Shown here one piece after another: positions 48,528 through 57,847 of a DNA stretch of 64,000 nt. Both the position numbers and the translations under genes were made by a program. Position 1 is the stretch's first letter. Each line of letters begins with the position of its first letter. Source of the stretch: an uncultured Pelagibacteraceae bacterium (GTDB lineage Bacteria > Pseudomonadota > Alphaproteobacteria > Pelagibacterales > Pelagibacteraceae); assembly GCA_902623075.1 (NCBI GenBank), contig CACNSD010000002.1, forward strand, positions 62,001 through 126,000, read 5' to 3'. The notes under the pieces were generated by a model. That model was not told the origin of the DNA. It saw only the letters and a program-made list of their open reading frames with translations, and did not search any database.

Positions 48528-49002
48528 GATTAACAAAACAATTATATTAAAGTTAATTTTTTTAATTAGCATTATTGCCTTATCTTCAGCATTTTTTATT
48601 GAATATATTTTAGGTCATCAACCTTGTAATTTATGTCTATTAGAAAGAATTCCATATCTACTTGCAATAATAATAATTTTATTAAATTATAAATTTATTC
48701 ATTTTGAAAAAAATTTCATACTTGTACTTACACTGATTTTTTTGGTTGCTACTGGTCTATCTCTATATCATTTGGGTATCGAGCAAGGATTTATTAAGGA
48801 GTCATTGGTTTGTGACTTAAATAATGGATCAAATTTACTCTCTAAGGATGACATTCTTAAGCAATTACAACAAAAAAATGTTAGTTGCCAAGATGTTACA
48901 TTTAAAATTTTTGGATTATCACTTACAAGTTACAATATCTTAATATCTTTAATAATAAGTATTAGTACAACAAAAATTTATTATAATTATGACAAAACTT
49001 GA
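48520..49002 (+). CDS. dsbB: Disulfide bond formation protein DsbB
   Basis: A 160-residue protein with four membrane segments. Cys36 and Cys39 in GHQPCNLCLLER form the quinone-linked pair; Cys98 and Cys123 in the second periplasmic loop form the DsbA-facing pair. It reoxidises DsbA and passes electrons to quinone. No dsbA is in the window. It overlaps dedA-like and coq7 genes on either side (8 and 14 nt). Confidence 0.94.
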   Translation: MVEINKTIILKLIFLISIIALSSAFFIEYILGHQPCNLCLLERIPYLLAIIIILLNYKFIHFEKNFILVLTLIFLVATGLSLYHLGIEQGFIKESLVCDLNNGSNLLSKDDILKQLQQKNVSCQDVTFKIFGLSLTSYNILISLIISISTTKIYYNYDKT

Positions 49003-49522
49003 TAAAAAAAGAATTGAAGAATTTATAAGAGTTGACCATGCCGGTGAACGTGGAGCAGTTAAAATATATGAGGGGCAGCTGCTAGCACTAAATACATTTG
49101 TGAAAGATGAAGATTTAAAAAAAAAAATCGAAGATATGAAAGTTCACGAAAAAGAGCATTGTGAATTCTTTGAAAACGAAATTAAAAAAAGAAACATCCA
49201 ACCGACTAAATTTTTACCATTATGGGACTTATTGGGTGTAGGATTAGGATTTGGTACAACATTACTTGGAAAAAAAGCTGCTATGCTATGTACTGCATCT
49301 GTTGAAGAAGTCATAGACGAGCATTATTTGAGTCAAATTAATCAATTAGATAATAGCGAAAAAGACCTAAAAAAAAAAATTACAAAATTTCGACAAGATG
49401 AAATCGATCATAAAGACATTGCTTATGATGAAGGTGCCACAAAAAAAGGTCCTTATATACTATTAGATAAAATTATTAAAACAGGGTCAAGAATTGCGAT
49501 TAATATTTCTGAAAAAATTTAA
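48989..49522 (+). CDS. coq7: Demethoxyubiquinone hydroxylase Coq7
   Basis: A 177-residue di-iron oxygenase. Glu20 (RVDHAGERGA), Glu54 and His57 (VHEKEH), the Glu of SVEEVIDEHY and the Glu/His of QDEIDHKD make up the carboxylate-bridged iron site. It adds the last hydroxyl to the ubiquinone ring and replaces the flavin enzyme UbiF. It uses oxygen, so the host makes ubiquinone aerobically. The stop shares four bases with the convergent HNH gene. Confidence 0.96.
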   Translation: MTKLDKKRIEEFIRVDHAGERGAVKIYEGQLLALNTFVKDEDLKKKIEDMKVHEKEHCEFFENEIKKRNIQPTKFLPLWDLLGVGLGFGTTLLGKKAAMLCTASVEEVIDEHYLSQINQLDNSEKDLKKKITKFRQDEIDHKDIAYDEGATKKGPYILLDKIIKTGSRIAINISEKI

Positions 49523-50088
49523 GCTTCAAGTTCCACATCCCAATACAGATAATCCATCCAACTTTTATGTAAATAATTTGGAGGAAAGTTTTTACCATTT
49601 TTATGCAGATCCTCTGTTGAAGGACGATAAGGGTATTGATTGAGTTTCATTTCTGAATTTTTTAATAATTTACCACCTTTTTTTACATTACATGCAGAGC
49701 ATGCAGTAACAACATTATCCCAATTTGTCTCTCCACCTTTTGACCTTGGTAATAAATGGTCAAAAGTTAATTCCTCATGGCTACCACAATATTGACATGA
49801 AAATTTATCTCTTAAGAATACATTAAATCTTGTAAAACTTGGTTTTGATTGAGGAACTATATAATCCCTTAATGCTATAACACTAGGCAATTTCATGTTG
49901 AAAGAAGGACTTCTTATTACTCTATCATAATTGCTAACGATAATAACACGGTCAAGGAAAACAGATTTTACTGTGTCCTGCCAAGACCACAAAGATAAAG
50001 GATAATAACTTAGTGGTCTATAATCTGCATTAAGCACTAATGCAGGACACTTTTCTAATGAAACATTTTGTTCAATAAAATTATTCAT
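49519..50088 (-). CDS. HNH endonuclease-like protein
   Basis: A 189-residue protein. The N-terminal half starts LVLNADYRPLSYYPLSLWSWQD, common to a widespread chromosomal HNH family. The C-terminal half has two zinc CxxC pairs (CQYCG and CSACN) around FDHLLPRSKGGETNWDNVV, the HNH core. This family is found in many bacteria as a lone gene without methylase; its role is unknown, possibly DNA repair. Nothing suggests a mobile element. Confidence 0.88.
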   Translation of the reverse strand: MNNFIEQNVSLEKCPALVLNADYRPLSYYPLSLWSWQDTVKSVFLDRVIIVSNYDRVIRSPSFNMKLPSVIALRDYIVPQSKPSFTRFNVFLRDKFSCQYCGSHEELTFDHLLPRSKGGETNWDNVVTACSACNVKKGGKLLKNSEMKLNQYPYRPSTEDLHKNGKNFPPNYLHKSWMDYLYWDVELEA

Positions 50089-50136
50089 GATATAAATTTT
50101 AACTTACTTAAACAATTTTATCAATAACTAGAGATA

Positions 50137-50787
50137 TTAAATTATTTTTAAAATAAAATTTAGAGCTGTACTTGATGCTTCAATAGGAATATGATGGTCG
50201 CAATTTTTAATTAATAATGTTTCAACATTAACATTATTTCTAATTAAAAAATCTTTTGCCTCTAATAAATGTGTAGACGAGACAATTTGATCGGAATCTC
50301 CATGTATTAGTAATGTTTGAGTGTTATTTTTAATTCTACTTTTTAAATCACTTTGATCAATTATCTTTCCAGAAAAACCTACTATACAAGCAAATTTTTC
50401 CTCAGAGGTGAGGCCAACGTTTAAAGACATCATACATCCTTGACTGAAACCTGATAAACAAATTTGATTATTATATAGTTTGAACTCCTGTTTTACCTCA
50501 CTAATAAATTTTTTTAAAATATCTTCAGCTTTAATTGATTGTTCTAAAATATATTCTGAGTCCTCTTTTGTTAAATCAAACCATTGATAACCTGTAGGAT
50601 TTATAGAACATGGCTCGTGACCGTTGGGACAAATAAAGACAGTATTAGGCATGTATCTTTTCCAATTTAAGGAAAGCATACTTATATCTTTTCCATCTCC
50701 GCCATAACCATGGAGTAAAATAATTGCTTTTTTAATTTCAGTACCTTTTTCAGGTCTAATAATTATTGAATCTAGGCAAAATGTCAT
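50137..50787 (-). CDS. Phospholipase/carboxylesterase family hydrolase
   Basis: A 216-residue alpha/beta hydrolase of the acyl-protein thioesterase/carboxylesterase type. LLHGYGGDGKDI forms the oxyanion loop, GFSQGCMMSL contains the nucleophile Ser115, HGDSDQIV the Asp, and NCDHHIP the His. It is cytosolic, with short esters or lysophospholipids as likely substrates. It is separated by 50 bp from a divergent small membrane gene. Confidence 0.88.
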   Translation of the reverse strand: MTFCLDSIIIRPEKGTEIKKAIILLHGYGGDGKDISMLSLNWKRYMPNTVFICPNGHEPCSINPTGYQWFDLTKEDSEYILEQSIKAEDILKKFISEVKQEFKLYNNQICLSGFSQGCMMSLNVGLTSEEKFACIVGFSGKIIDQSDLKSRIKNNTQTLLIHGDSDQIVSSTHLLEAKDFLIRNNVNVETLLIKNCDHHIPIEASSTALNFILKII

Positions 50788-50837
50788 AGTTAATAAATTA
50801 TGTTTTATATTTAAAAAAACAATCTACAATAAAAAAT

Positions 50838-51041
50838 ATGATTTCAGGAGTAATTGTAAAAGTTTTATCAATAGCACTTTTAATTGCTGTTGGTATAGTA
50901 TTAATTTTAGGTATTGGAACTCTTTTCAAGGGTGGGGAAACTAGTAAAAAATATTCAAATAAGTTGATGCAACTAAGAGTTCTTTTGCAATTTATTGCAA
51001 TTATTGCCTTAGTTGGTTTTGCTTATTTTTTTAAAAATTAG
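50838..51041 (+). CDS. HIG1-domain twin-transmembrane protein
   Basis: A 67-residue protein with two membrane helices (about 5-30 and 45-64) and the loop SNKLMQLRVLLQ between them, the core of the HIG_1_N family. Mitochondrial relatives (Rcf1/HIGD) associate with cytochrome oxidase and respiratory supercomplexes; the bacterial protein may do the same. Its stop shares four bases with the convergent tlpA-like gene. Confidence 0.85.
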   Translation: MISGVIVKVLSIALLIAVGIVLILGIGTLFKGGETSKKYSNKLMQLRVLLQFIAIIALVGFAYFFKN

Positions 51042-51547
51042 TTATACTTTTTAATCCAGTTAATAAAATTTTTATCCTCAAAATTGATTGAGCCTATTAT
51101 TCTCGCAAATTCTTGTCCCTTTTTATTTATTAAAATTGATGTAGGTACTCCTCTTAAAGAAAAAGTTTTTGCTAGAGTTGTAGGTGAGTCAAAATAAGGT
51201 TCGAAATTTTTAATATTAAGATTTATAAAAAATTTATTAACTTTTTCTAGATTTTCTTTACCTATATTAATTGCAAAAATTTTTATTTTATTCAGTTCTG
51301 GATTAACTTGGAGATTATCCAAAGATGGCATTTCTTCCTTACAGGGTTCACACCAAGTTGCCCAAAAATTTAATATTAATAAGTTTCCTACATATTCATT
51401 AATATTAATTTTTTGATCATTTTGGTCTAAAAAAATAACATTATCATGTATTTTTGGTTCTTTATGAATTACAATATTTTTAATACCCGGTAGTTCTTCA
51501 GCTACAGCATTTGTTATTAAAAAAATAAATATTATTAAAAATCTCAT
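51038..51547 (-). CDS. TlpA/ResA-like thiol-disulfide oxidoreductase
   Basis: A 169-residue thioredoxin-fold protein with a signal peptide of about 17 residues, so it acts in the periplasm. The active site is Cys66 and Cys69 in NFWATWCEPCKEEMP, and the cis-Pro is in GVPTSILI. TlpA-like proteins reduce apocytochrome c or Cu-chaperone thiols. Its place upstream of and divergent from argH is common in alphaproteobacteria. Confidence 0.9.
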   Translation of the reverse strand: MRFLIIFIFLITNAVAEELPGIKNIVIHKEPKIHDNVIFLDQNDQKININEYVGNLLILNFWATWCEPCKEEMPSLDNLQVNPELNKIKIFAINIGKENLEKVNKFFINLNIKNFEPYFDSPTTLAKTFSLRGVPTSILINKKGQEFARIIGSINFEDKNFINWIKKYN

Positions 51548-51571
51548 GTTAAATAGGTATAATTAAATATC

Positions 51572-52963
51572 ATGACAAAAAATAAATACAACCAAGCAAT
51601 CTGGAGCACACGTATAAAAAAAAATGCATCGAGTTTGTTTCAGAAAGTCGGTAATTCAATAGATATTGATAAAAGACTTTATAAAGAAGACATCCAAGGA
51701 TCAATTGCTCATGTTGAAATGCTTTTTAAACAAAAAATAATTTCATTTAAAATAAAAAATAAAATTGTTTATGGACTTACAAAAATTGGTAAGGAAATTA
51801 CAAACAATAAATTTGAGTTTAATAAAAAATACGAAGATATTCATATGAATATCGAAAAAAGACTCTTTCAAATTATAGGTGAAGAAGCTGGCTATATTCA
51901 CACCGCTAGATCAAGAAATGATCAAGTAATTACTGATTTTAAAATCTGGATGAAAAATTCAACTAATGAAATAAATAATAATATTAATAAAGTTATCAAG
52001 AGTACAATTAAATTAGCTGAAAAAAATATCGAAACAATCATGCCTGGATTTACACATCTTAAAAATGCTCAAGCTATCTCTTTTGCACATTATTTGATGT
52101 CGTATGTGGAAATGTTTAATAGAGACAAAAAAAGATTTTCAAATAATTTGGAGAGTTTAAATGAAAATCCCTTAGGCGTTGCAGCTTTAGCAGGAACATC
52201 GTTCAATATAGATAGAAATTATACAACCAAAAAACTTGGTTTTAAAACTCCAACAAATAATTCAATCGATACAGTTTCGGATAGGGATTTTGTCCTAGAT
52301 TTTTTATACGCCTCATCTGTATGTGCAATGCATATTTCTAGAATTGCTGAAGAGCTAATTATTTGGAATTCTGATGGTTTTAAACTAATCAATTTGTCTG
52401 ACAAAGTTGTTACTGGATCATCTATAATGCCGCAAAAAAAAAATCCTGATCTTCTGGAATACTTACGTGGTAAATCAGGAAGTGTTTATGGAAATTTATT
52501 TTCAATGCTTACAATTTTAAAAGGCTTACCATTATCTTATTTTAAAGATATGCAAGACGATAAAGAGATAGTTTTCAAATCTAATGATAATCTAAACAAT
52601 TGTTTAAAAATTTTTGATGAAATACTAAAAAATTGCACTCCTAATAAGAGTAAAATGTTAGAACTTGCTAATTCTGGATACATTACGGCTACCGACTTAG
52701 CAGATTATCTTGTAAAAAATCACTCAATGTCTTTTCGAAAAGCCTATCAAAAAACTGTTGCTGTAGTTAATTTTGCTGAAAAAAGAAAAAAGAAATTAAA
52801 TGAATTAACTTTAGATGAATTAAGAAAAATTGAACCTAAACTTAAAGAAGATGTATTAGAAGTATTTAATTTAAGAAGTTCAGTTAATTCAAAAAGATCT
52901 TATGGTGGAACTTCTTTTGATAATATTAAAAAAATGATAATGAAATATAAAAAAGAAAAATGA
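51572..52963 (+). CDS. argH: Argininosuccinate lyase
   Basis: A 463-residue fumarase/aspartase superfamily enzyme. The signature TGSSIMPQKKNPD carries the catalytic Ser loop, and IGEEAGYIHTARSRNDQVITD is the N-terminal active-site region. It splits argininosuccinate into arginine and fumarate, the last step of arginine synthesis. The ATG of a small lipoprotein gene overlaps its stop (ATGA), followed by lysA, a conserved alphaproteobacterial order. Confidence 0.97.
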   Translation: MTKNKYNQAIWSTRIKKNASSLFQKVGNSIDIDKRLYKEDIQGSIAHVEMLFKQKIISFKIKNKIVYGLTKIGKEITNNKFEFNKKYEDIHMNIEKRLFQIIGEEAGYIHTARSRNDQVITDFKIWMKNSTNEINNNINKVIKSTIKLAEKNIETIMPGFTHLKNAQAISFAHYLMSYVEMFNRDKKRFSNNLESLNENPLGVAALAGTSFNIDRNYTTKKLGFKTPTNNSIDTVSDRDFVLDFLYASSVCAMHISRIAEELIIWNSDGFKLINLSDKVVTGSSIMPQKKNPDLLEYLRGKSGSVYGNLFSMLTILKGLPLSYFKDMQDDKEIVFKSNDNLNNCLKIFDEILKNCTPNKSKMLELANSGYITATDLADYLVKNHSMSFRKAYQKTVAVVNFAEKRKKKLNELTLDELRKIEPKLKEDVLEVFNLRSSVNSKRSYGGTSFDNIKKMIMKYKKEK

Positions 52964-53091
52964 TTAAAAAATTTACAATAATTATATTATTATTTTGTGC
53001 AGTTATTTCTTGTGGCAAAAAGGGTGATCCTAAATACGTAGATCCAGATAAAAAAGCAGAAATAAAAGAAGTTTTAATTAACTTAACATAA
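52960..53091 (+). CDS. lptM: Small LptM-like lipoprotein
   Basis: A 43-residue ORF that overlaps argH by 4 bp and lysA by 1 bp. Residues 1-17 form a lipoprotein signal peptide with the lipobox VISC and Cys18, followed by GKKGDPKYVDP, the short Gly/Lys/Pro motif of LptM (YifL)-type lipoproteins. In E. coli LptM sits in the LPS translocon LptDE and helps its disulfide formation. The gene is regularly placed between argH and lysA in alphaproteobacteria, which supports the call despite its size. Confidence 0.82.
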   Translation: MIKKFTIIILLFCAVISCGKKGDPKYVDPDKKAEIKEVLINLT

Positions 53092-54305
53092 TGAAGTATA
53101 TAAATAGAAAATTAACGATAGAAAAAATTAATCTAGAAAAAATTGCAAATAAATTTGGAACTCCATTTTATTCATATTCCTATTCTAAATTAAAAGAAAA
53201 TATTAATAATTTTAAAAAAAGCTTCAAATCCTTTTCACCACTTATCTGCTTTGCAGTCAAATCCAATACAAATGTTAACATAATTAAAGAAATTAAAAAA
53301 TTTGGGTTAGGTGCTGATGTTGTTTCTATAGGAGAACTGATGATGGCATTGAAAGCAGGAGTTAATCCAAGCAAAATAGTATTTTCTGGTGTTGGTAAGA
53401 CAACAAGTGAAATCAGCTATGCTGTTGATAAAAAAATTTTTCTTATTAATGCAGAATCTTTAAGTGAAATAAAAGAAATAAACCGAATAGCAAAATCAAA
53501 AAATAAAATAATAAAAATTGGTATAAGATTAAACCCTAATACAGATGCAAAAACATTAAGTCAAATATCCACTGGAAAGAAAGAAAATAAATTTGGTGTA
53601 AATAAAAATACATTCTATGAGATTATAAATTATTGTAAAAATTCAAAAAATATTGATTTAAAATGTCTAAGTGTTCATATTGGCAGTCAAATTTTAGACC
53701 ATAGACCTTATGAAAAAATGCTTAAAACCGTCAGTCAAATTCTCAATAAATCAAATTATGTATTTGAATTTATAGATTTAGGTGGAGGTATGGGCATTAC
53801 TTACACTGATAAAAATAAAAAACTTAATTATAAAAAATATAACACAGCCATACTAAAATTTTTAAGAAAACATAAAGTTAAAATTATATTTGAGCCAGGT
53901 AGATCAATTATTGGCGATACCGGTACATTAGTATCAAAAGTAATTTATATAAAAGATAGTGGTAGTAAAAAATTTATTATTTTAGATGCAGCAATGAATG
54001 ATTTAATGAGACCTGCCTTGTATGGTGCGTTTCATAAAACCCTACCTGTTACAAAATCTAACAAAACTTCAAAAAAACCATATGAATTTGTTGGTCCTAT
54101 TTGTGAAACCACAGATAAATTTGTTACATTAAAAAAGTTTCAAGTATTGAAAGAAAAAGATTTAATAGCAATATGTGATGTAGGAGCTTATGGAATGTCA
54201 CTTAGCTCAAATTATAATTTAAGACCTAAGCCAGTAGAATTATTAATAAAAGGATCAAAAATTAAAGTAATAAGAAAAAGACAAAAGCATAAAGATATAA
54301 TTTAG
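53091..54305 (+). CDS. lysA: Diaminopimelate decarboxylase
   Basis: A 404-residue PLP enzyme with alanine racemase-type barrel. The PLP lysine is in FAVKSNTN near residue 57, HIGSQI and GGGMGI bind phosphate, and the C-terminal beta domain has GPICETTDKF and AYGMSLSSNYNLRP. It makes lysine from meso-diaminopimelate. Its ATG overlaps the lptM stop. Confidence 0.97.
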   Translation: MKYINRKLTIEKINLEKIANKFGTPFYSYSYSKLKENINNFKKSFKSFSPLICFAVKSNTNVNIIKEIKKFGLGADVVSIGELMMALKAGVNPSKIVFSGVGKTTSEISYAVDKKIFLINAESLSEIKEINRIAKSKNKIIKIGIRLNPNTDAKTLSQISTGKKENKFGVNKNTFYEIINYCKNSKNIDLKCLSVHIGSQILDHRPYEKMLKTVSQILNKSNYVFEFIDLGGGMGITYTDKNKKLNYKKYNTAILKFLRKHKVKIIFEPGRSIIGDTGTLVSKVIYIKDSGSKKFIILDAAMNDLMRPALYGAFHKTLPVTKSNKTSKKPYEFVGPICETTDKFVTLKKFQVLKEKDLIAICDVGAYGMSLSSNYNLRPKPVELLIKGSKIKVIRKRQKHKDII

Positions 54306-54317
54306 CTTTTGACAAAA

Positions 54318-55019
54318 ATGATAAGAAACTTTTTATTTTCAATATTATTTTTCACTGGAATTATTTTTATTTCAATAATTTTTTTACCATCATTTTTTTT
54401 GCCTAATAAGGTTGTTTTGATGGGAGGTAAATTAATGGGCTATTGGGCAAGTTTTTGTTTAAAGTTTGTTCTTTCAGTTAAAATTTTAATCAAAGGAAGG
54501 GAAAATATTATTAATGATGAAAAATTTTTTATAGCAGCATCTCATCAATCAATGTTTGAAACTTTTTATTTACAAACAATATTCAACTCACCTGTATTTA
54601 TTCTAAAAAAAGAATTATTATTAATTCCAATATTTGGTTGGTACTTAAAAAAAATAGGATCAATTTCAATTAAAAGAAATAAAGTTACAAAAGATAACTT
54701 GGGTTTTTTTGATGATATTTCAAAAATGATGGTTACTTCTAACAGACCTTTAATTATTTTTCCTCAAGGAACTAGAGTTCTTCCAAATGAAAGACCACCT
54801 TTCAAAAAAGGTGCTTCGAGAATTTATGAACAGCTAAACGTTGCTTGTCAGCCAGTTGCAATTAACTCAGGATATGTGTGGCCTAAAAAGGGTGGAAAGA
54901 AGTCAAATAAAACGATTATAATTTCTATTCTAAAACCAATTCCTTCTGGGTTAACAAAAGAAAATTTTATTCAAATACTTGAAAAAAATATTTATTCAGA
55001 GTTAGACTTAATTAATTAA
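54318..55019 (+). CDS. plsC: 1-acyl-sn-glycerol-3-phosphate acyltransferase
   Basis: About 233 residues from the ATG at 54318; an in-frame TTG at 54309 would add three. An N-terminal membrane helix precedes the acyltransferase box SHQSMFET, an H-x4-E version of the usual HX4D, then FPQGTRV (substrate binding) and GYVWPKKGGKK. It makes phosphatidic acid from lysophosphatidic acid at the inner membrane. The stop is shared in four bases with the convergent dnaN. Confidence 0.9.
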   Translation: MIRNFLFSILFFTGIIFISIIFLPSFFLPNKVVLMGGKLMGYWASFCLKFVLSVKILIKGRENIINDEKFFIAASHQSMFETFYLQTIFNSPVFILKKELLLIPIFGWYLKKIGSISIKRNKVTKDNLGFFDDISKMMVTSNRPLIIFPQGTRVLPNERPPFKKGASRIYEQLNVACQPVAINSGYVWPKKGGKKSNKTIIISILKPIPSGLTKENFIQILEKNIYSELDLIN

Positions 55020-56128
55020 CCCTTCATCGGCATAACAACAAAAATACTATCAAAATCACTTGGATCTTTTATTAATGCGGGTGAACCGGTGTCATTAAAA
55101 AATATTTCTACTTTATCTCCATCTAATTGTGAAGCAACATCTATCAAATATCTAGAGTTAAAGCTGATTTCTAAATCATGATCAAACTTAACATTTAAAT
55201 TTTCCTTACCATCACCACTATTAGTATTATTTACTGACAAATCTAGAGTATCTTTAGATAAATTAAATTTCACACCATCTTTTTTATCTAATGATACAGA
55301 TGCTACTCTATCAACAGAATTTAAAAATAATTTTAAATCTATTTCTAATTTTTTTTGATTATTTTTTGGAATAACTTGGATATAATTAGGAAACTTTCCA
55401 TCTATAAGTTTTGAAATTAAAATACTATTATTTAATTCAAATTTTATTTTTGATTTCACATTTGAAATTTTTACGTCCCCATCATAACTGTCTAACAAAG
55501 AACAAAGTTGGAAAATTGTTTTTTTTGGTAAAATTATTGGATCAAAATCTATTTTATCCTCTAGTCTAATTTTTGAAATAGACATCCTGTGGCTATCAGT
55601 TGCAACCGCTGTCAAATAATTTTTATCCTCAACTTCTGTTTGATGAAAATAAATTCCACTTAGATAATGTCTAGTTTCATCATTAGAAACCGAAAATTTA
55701 CATTTATTTAATAATTTCAAAAGTTGTTTTGATTTAATTATAAATTCATTTTGATTAAAATTTTCATCTGTTAATGGAAACTCTGTAGCACTTATACAAT
55801 TCAAATTAAATTTAGACTTTTCGGACTCTACTTGTAATTTGCTTATATCACTTAATGATAAATTAATTTTTTTATCTGAATTAAATTTTCTAATAATATC
55901 ATACATTATTGATGAGGTTGTAGTTGTTGTACCCTCCTCTAAAATTTCAACATTATTTATTTGATGTATAAATATTAAATCTAGATCGGTAGCAGTAATG
56001 GTCAGTTTTGAATTACTTGCATCTAGTAAAATATTTGAAAGTATTCGTAGTGTACTTCTTTTCTCTATAACTCCCTGACAATAATTTAATGCTTGCTGAA
56101 GATCCTGTTGATTAACGTTAAATTTCAT
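55016..56128 (-). CDS. dnaN: DNA polymerase III beta subunit (sliding clamp)
   Basis: A 370-residue beta clamp with three repeated domains; typical landmarks are TATDLDL near residue 47, TAVATDSHRMS near 170, and the C-terminal end FDSIFVVMPMKG, where the MPM(R/K) tail closes the peptide-binding pocket. It tethers polymerases to DNA. It follows dnaA with an 11-nt overlap, the classic dnaA-dnaN pair. Confidence 0.97.
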   Translation of the reverse strand: MKFNVNQQDLQQALNYCQGVIEKRSTLRILSNILLDASNSKLTITATDLDLIFIHQINNVEILEEGTTTTTSSIMYDIIRKFNSDKKINLSLSDISKLQVESEKSKFNLNCISATEFPLTDENFNQNEFIIKSKQLLKLLNKCKFSVSNDETRHYLSGIYFHQTEVEDKNYLTAVATDSHRMSISKIRLEDKIDFDPIILPKKTIFQLCSLLDSYDGDVKISNVKSKIKFELNNSILISKLIDGKFPNYIQVIPKNNQKKLEIDLKLFLNSVDRVASVSLDKKDGVKFNLSKDTLDLSVNNTNSGDGKENLNVKFDHDLEISFNSRYLIDVASQLDGDKVEIFFNDTGSPALIKDPSDFDSIFVVMPMKG

Positions 56129-57536
56129 TTTCTTTATTATTATATAAAATTTGGTTTTTTAACTTATTGATATTATCTACCATTTCAGGATCTTTTTCTT
56201 TTATTTTTTCAATAGTTTTTACTGAGTGAATTATTGTTGTGTGGTCTCTGTTAGAAAATTCCCTTCCAATTTCAGGTAATGATTTAGAAGTCAAAATTTT
56301 AGTTAAATAAATTGCTGTTTGTCTTGGTCGTACTAAGTATCTTGACCTTCTAGAAGATAACATTTCATTTTTGCTGATTTTGAAAAACTTACAAACAATT
56401 GTCTGAATTAAATCTATTGTAACCTTATTTTCTGATAAATTTAATAAATCCTTTAAAACTAGCTTTGTTTCAGGAAGATTTGGGACTTTATTGTAAATTC
56501 TTGAGAATGAAACAACTCTATTTATTGCACCAACTAGCTCCCTTACACTTCCGGTTATCTCATTACTTATAAAATCTTGAATTTCTCTAGAAACTTGTAA
56601 TTGTTCAGAATATAAAGCATTCAATTCCTCAGTTTTTTTTTCAACTATTTTTTTTCTTAGCTCAAAGTCCGGCTTTTGAATATCAACAACTAATCCACCA
56701 GAAAATCTTGATTTAATTCTTTCTTGAATTCTAGATAGTTTGTTTGGTGCCCTATCAGCTGAAACAATTATTTGGGATCCTTTATCAAGTAAAGCATTAA
56801 ATGTATGAAAGAACTCCTCTTGCATAGCTTCCTTTCCACTTATAAACTGGATATCATCGATTAATAAAATATCTATATTTCTAAAATATTCTTTAAAATT
56901 AACCATGTCGTTTGACTTAATTGATTTTACAAACTGATACATAAAACGTTCAGCAGAAATAAACATTACTTTATTATTTTTTTTAAGCTCTAAACCTATT
57001 GAATTTAATAAATGGGTTTTTCCCATTCCAACACCACCGTAAATATAAAGTGGATTATAATGAGATATATTTTCTGAAACTTTTAAAGAAGCTTCATAAG
57101 CTAATTTATTACTTGAACCAGTTATAAAATTATCAAATCTTTTATTTGGATCAATTCGATTATACTGGAGGTAGGAGTCTTTTATAAATGAAACATTTTC
57201 ATTAGTATTGTTCTCTTTAATATTGCTTTCTTTTAAAGTGATATCTTGAACTTTTTCAACTATTTTGAACTCAATTCTAATAATGTCTTTTTTATATACT
57301 CTAACTATTTGTAATATTTGGTCTAAATACCTTGATGTAATCCAATCTCTAATAAATCTTGTTGGAACTGACAACAACAAATAATTATTAAATTCTTCCA
57401 CAAACGAAATCTTTTTAAGCCAGCTCTCATAAACTTCTAGGCCCAGTTTATTTTTCATTTCATTTTGTACTTGCTTCCAATCAAAGCCTTCAGAGGAAAA
57501 ATTATTAATATTTTTTGTATTTGTTAATTTATTCAT
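56118..57536 (-). CDS. dnaA: Chromosomal replication initiator DnaA
   Basis: A 472-residue initiator. Domain I occupies about 15-95, followed by an asparagine-rich linker. The AAA+ core has Walker A GGVGMGKTHLLNS, Walker B ILLIDDIQF and sensor motifs, and domain IV ends with the DNA-binding signature REFSNRDHTTIIHSV. It binds DnaA boxes to melt the origin. The sequence before its ATG lacks a Shine-Dalgarno; in fact the minus strand reads CCTCCTTA there. The 311-bp spacer upstream carries direct repeats. Confidence 0.98.
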   Translation of the reverse strand: MNKLTNTKNINNFSSEGFDWKQVQNEMKNKLGLEVYESWLKKISFVEEFNNYLLLSVPTRFIRDWITSRYLDQILQIVRVYKKDIIRIEFKIVEKVQDITLKESNIKENNTNENVSFIKDSYLQYNRIDPNKRFDNFITGSSNKLAYEASLKVSENISHYNPLYIYGGVGMGKTHLLNSIGLELKKNNKVMFISAERFMYQFVKSIKSNDMVNFKEYFRNIDILLIDDIQFISGKEAMQEEFFHTFNALLDKGSQIIVSADRAPNKLSRIQERIKSRFSGGLVVDIQKPDFELRKKIVEKKTEELNALYSEQLQVSREIQDFISNEITGSVRELVGAINRVVSFSRIYNKVPNLPETKLVLKDLLNLSENKVTIDLIQTIVCKFFKISKNEMLSSRRSRYLVRPRQTAIYLTKILTSKSLPEIGREFSNRDHTTIIHSVKTIEKIKEKDPEMVDNINKLKNQILYNNKENEI

Positions 57537-57847
57537 AACTTAAGGAGGAATCCCAGTTAGAACTATTTAAAAAAATTTGCAACAAGTTAATAAGGAAAAT
57601 AAAAAAAAAATAAAATCTATGATTGTGATTTATGTTTTTAAATATAATTTAAAATTAAAAATAAATTTAAAATTACAAATTGAATCAAACATAGATTGAA
57701 TCGATAAATTGATTAAATAAAAATTGAATCAAACATAGATTGAATGATAGCAATCCAAATATTTACTAAATCTAAATATGGTAACTTAAGACAAATCTTA
57801 AATATATAATGTGGATACCAGAAGTTGTTAAAAAATTAAGCTAACGT
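57537..57847. other. Spacer between rpsT and dnaA with iterons, candidate origin region
   Basis: This 311-bp gap has no gene. It is extremely A/T-rich at 57565-57680 and includes the 11-nt repeat ATTTAAAATTA at 57647 and 57665. Two perfect 25-bp direct repeats lie at 57677-57701 and 57721-57745, each beginning and ending with an ATTGAAT element, and a degenerate inverted copy lies at 57614-57630. TGTGGATAC at 57810-57818 differs by one base from a DnaA box. The layout fits a replication origin or a DnaA-controlled promoter; neither is proven. Confidence 0.5.
57677..57745. repeat. Pair of perfect 25-bp direct repeats upstream of dnaA
   Basis: The two copies (57677-57701 and 57721-57745) are identical and 44 bp apart from start to start. 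Each has the pattern AAATTGAATC-AAACATA-GATTGAAT. The 19-bp spacer between them contains a further half-matching AATTGATT. They do not resemble canonical DnaA boxes, so if they are iterons they would be lineage-specific. Confidence 0.9.
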
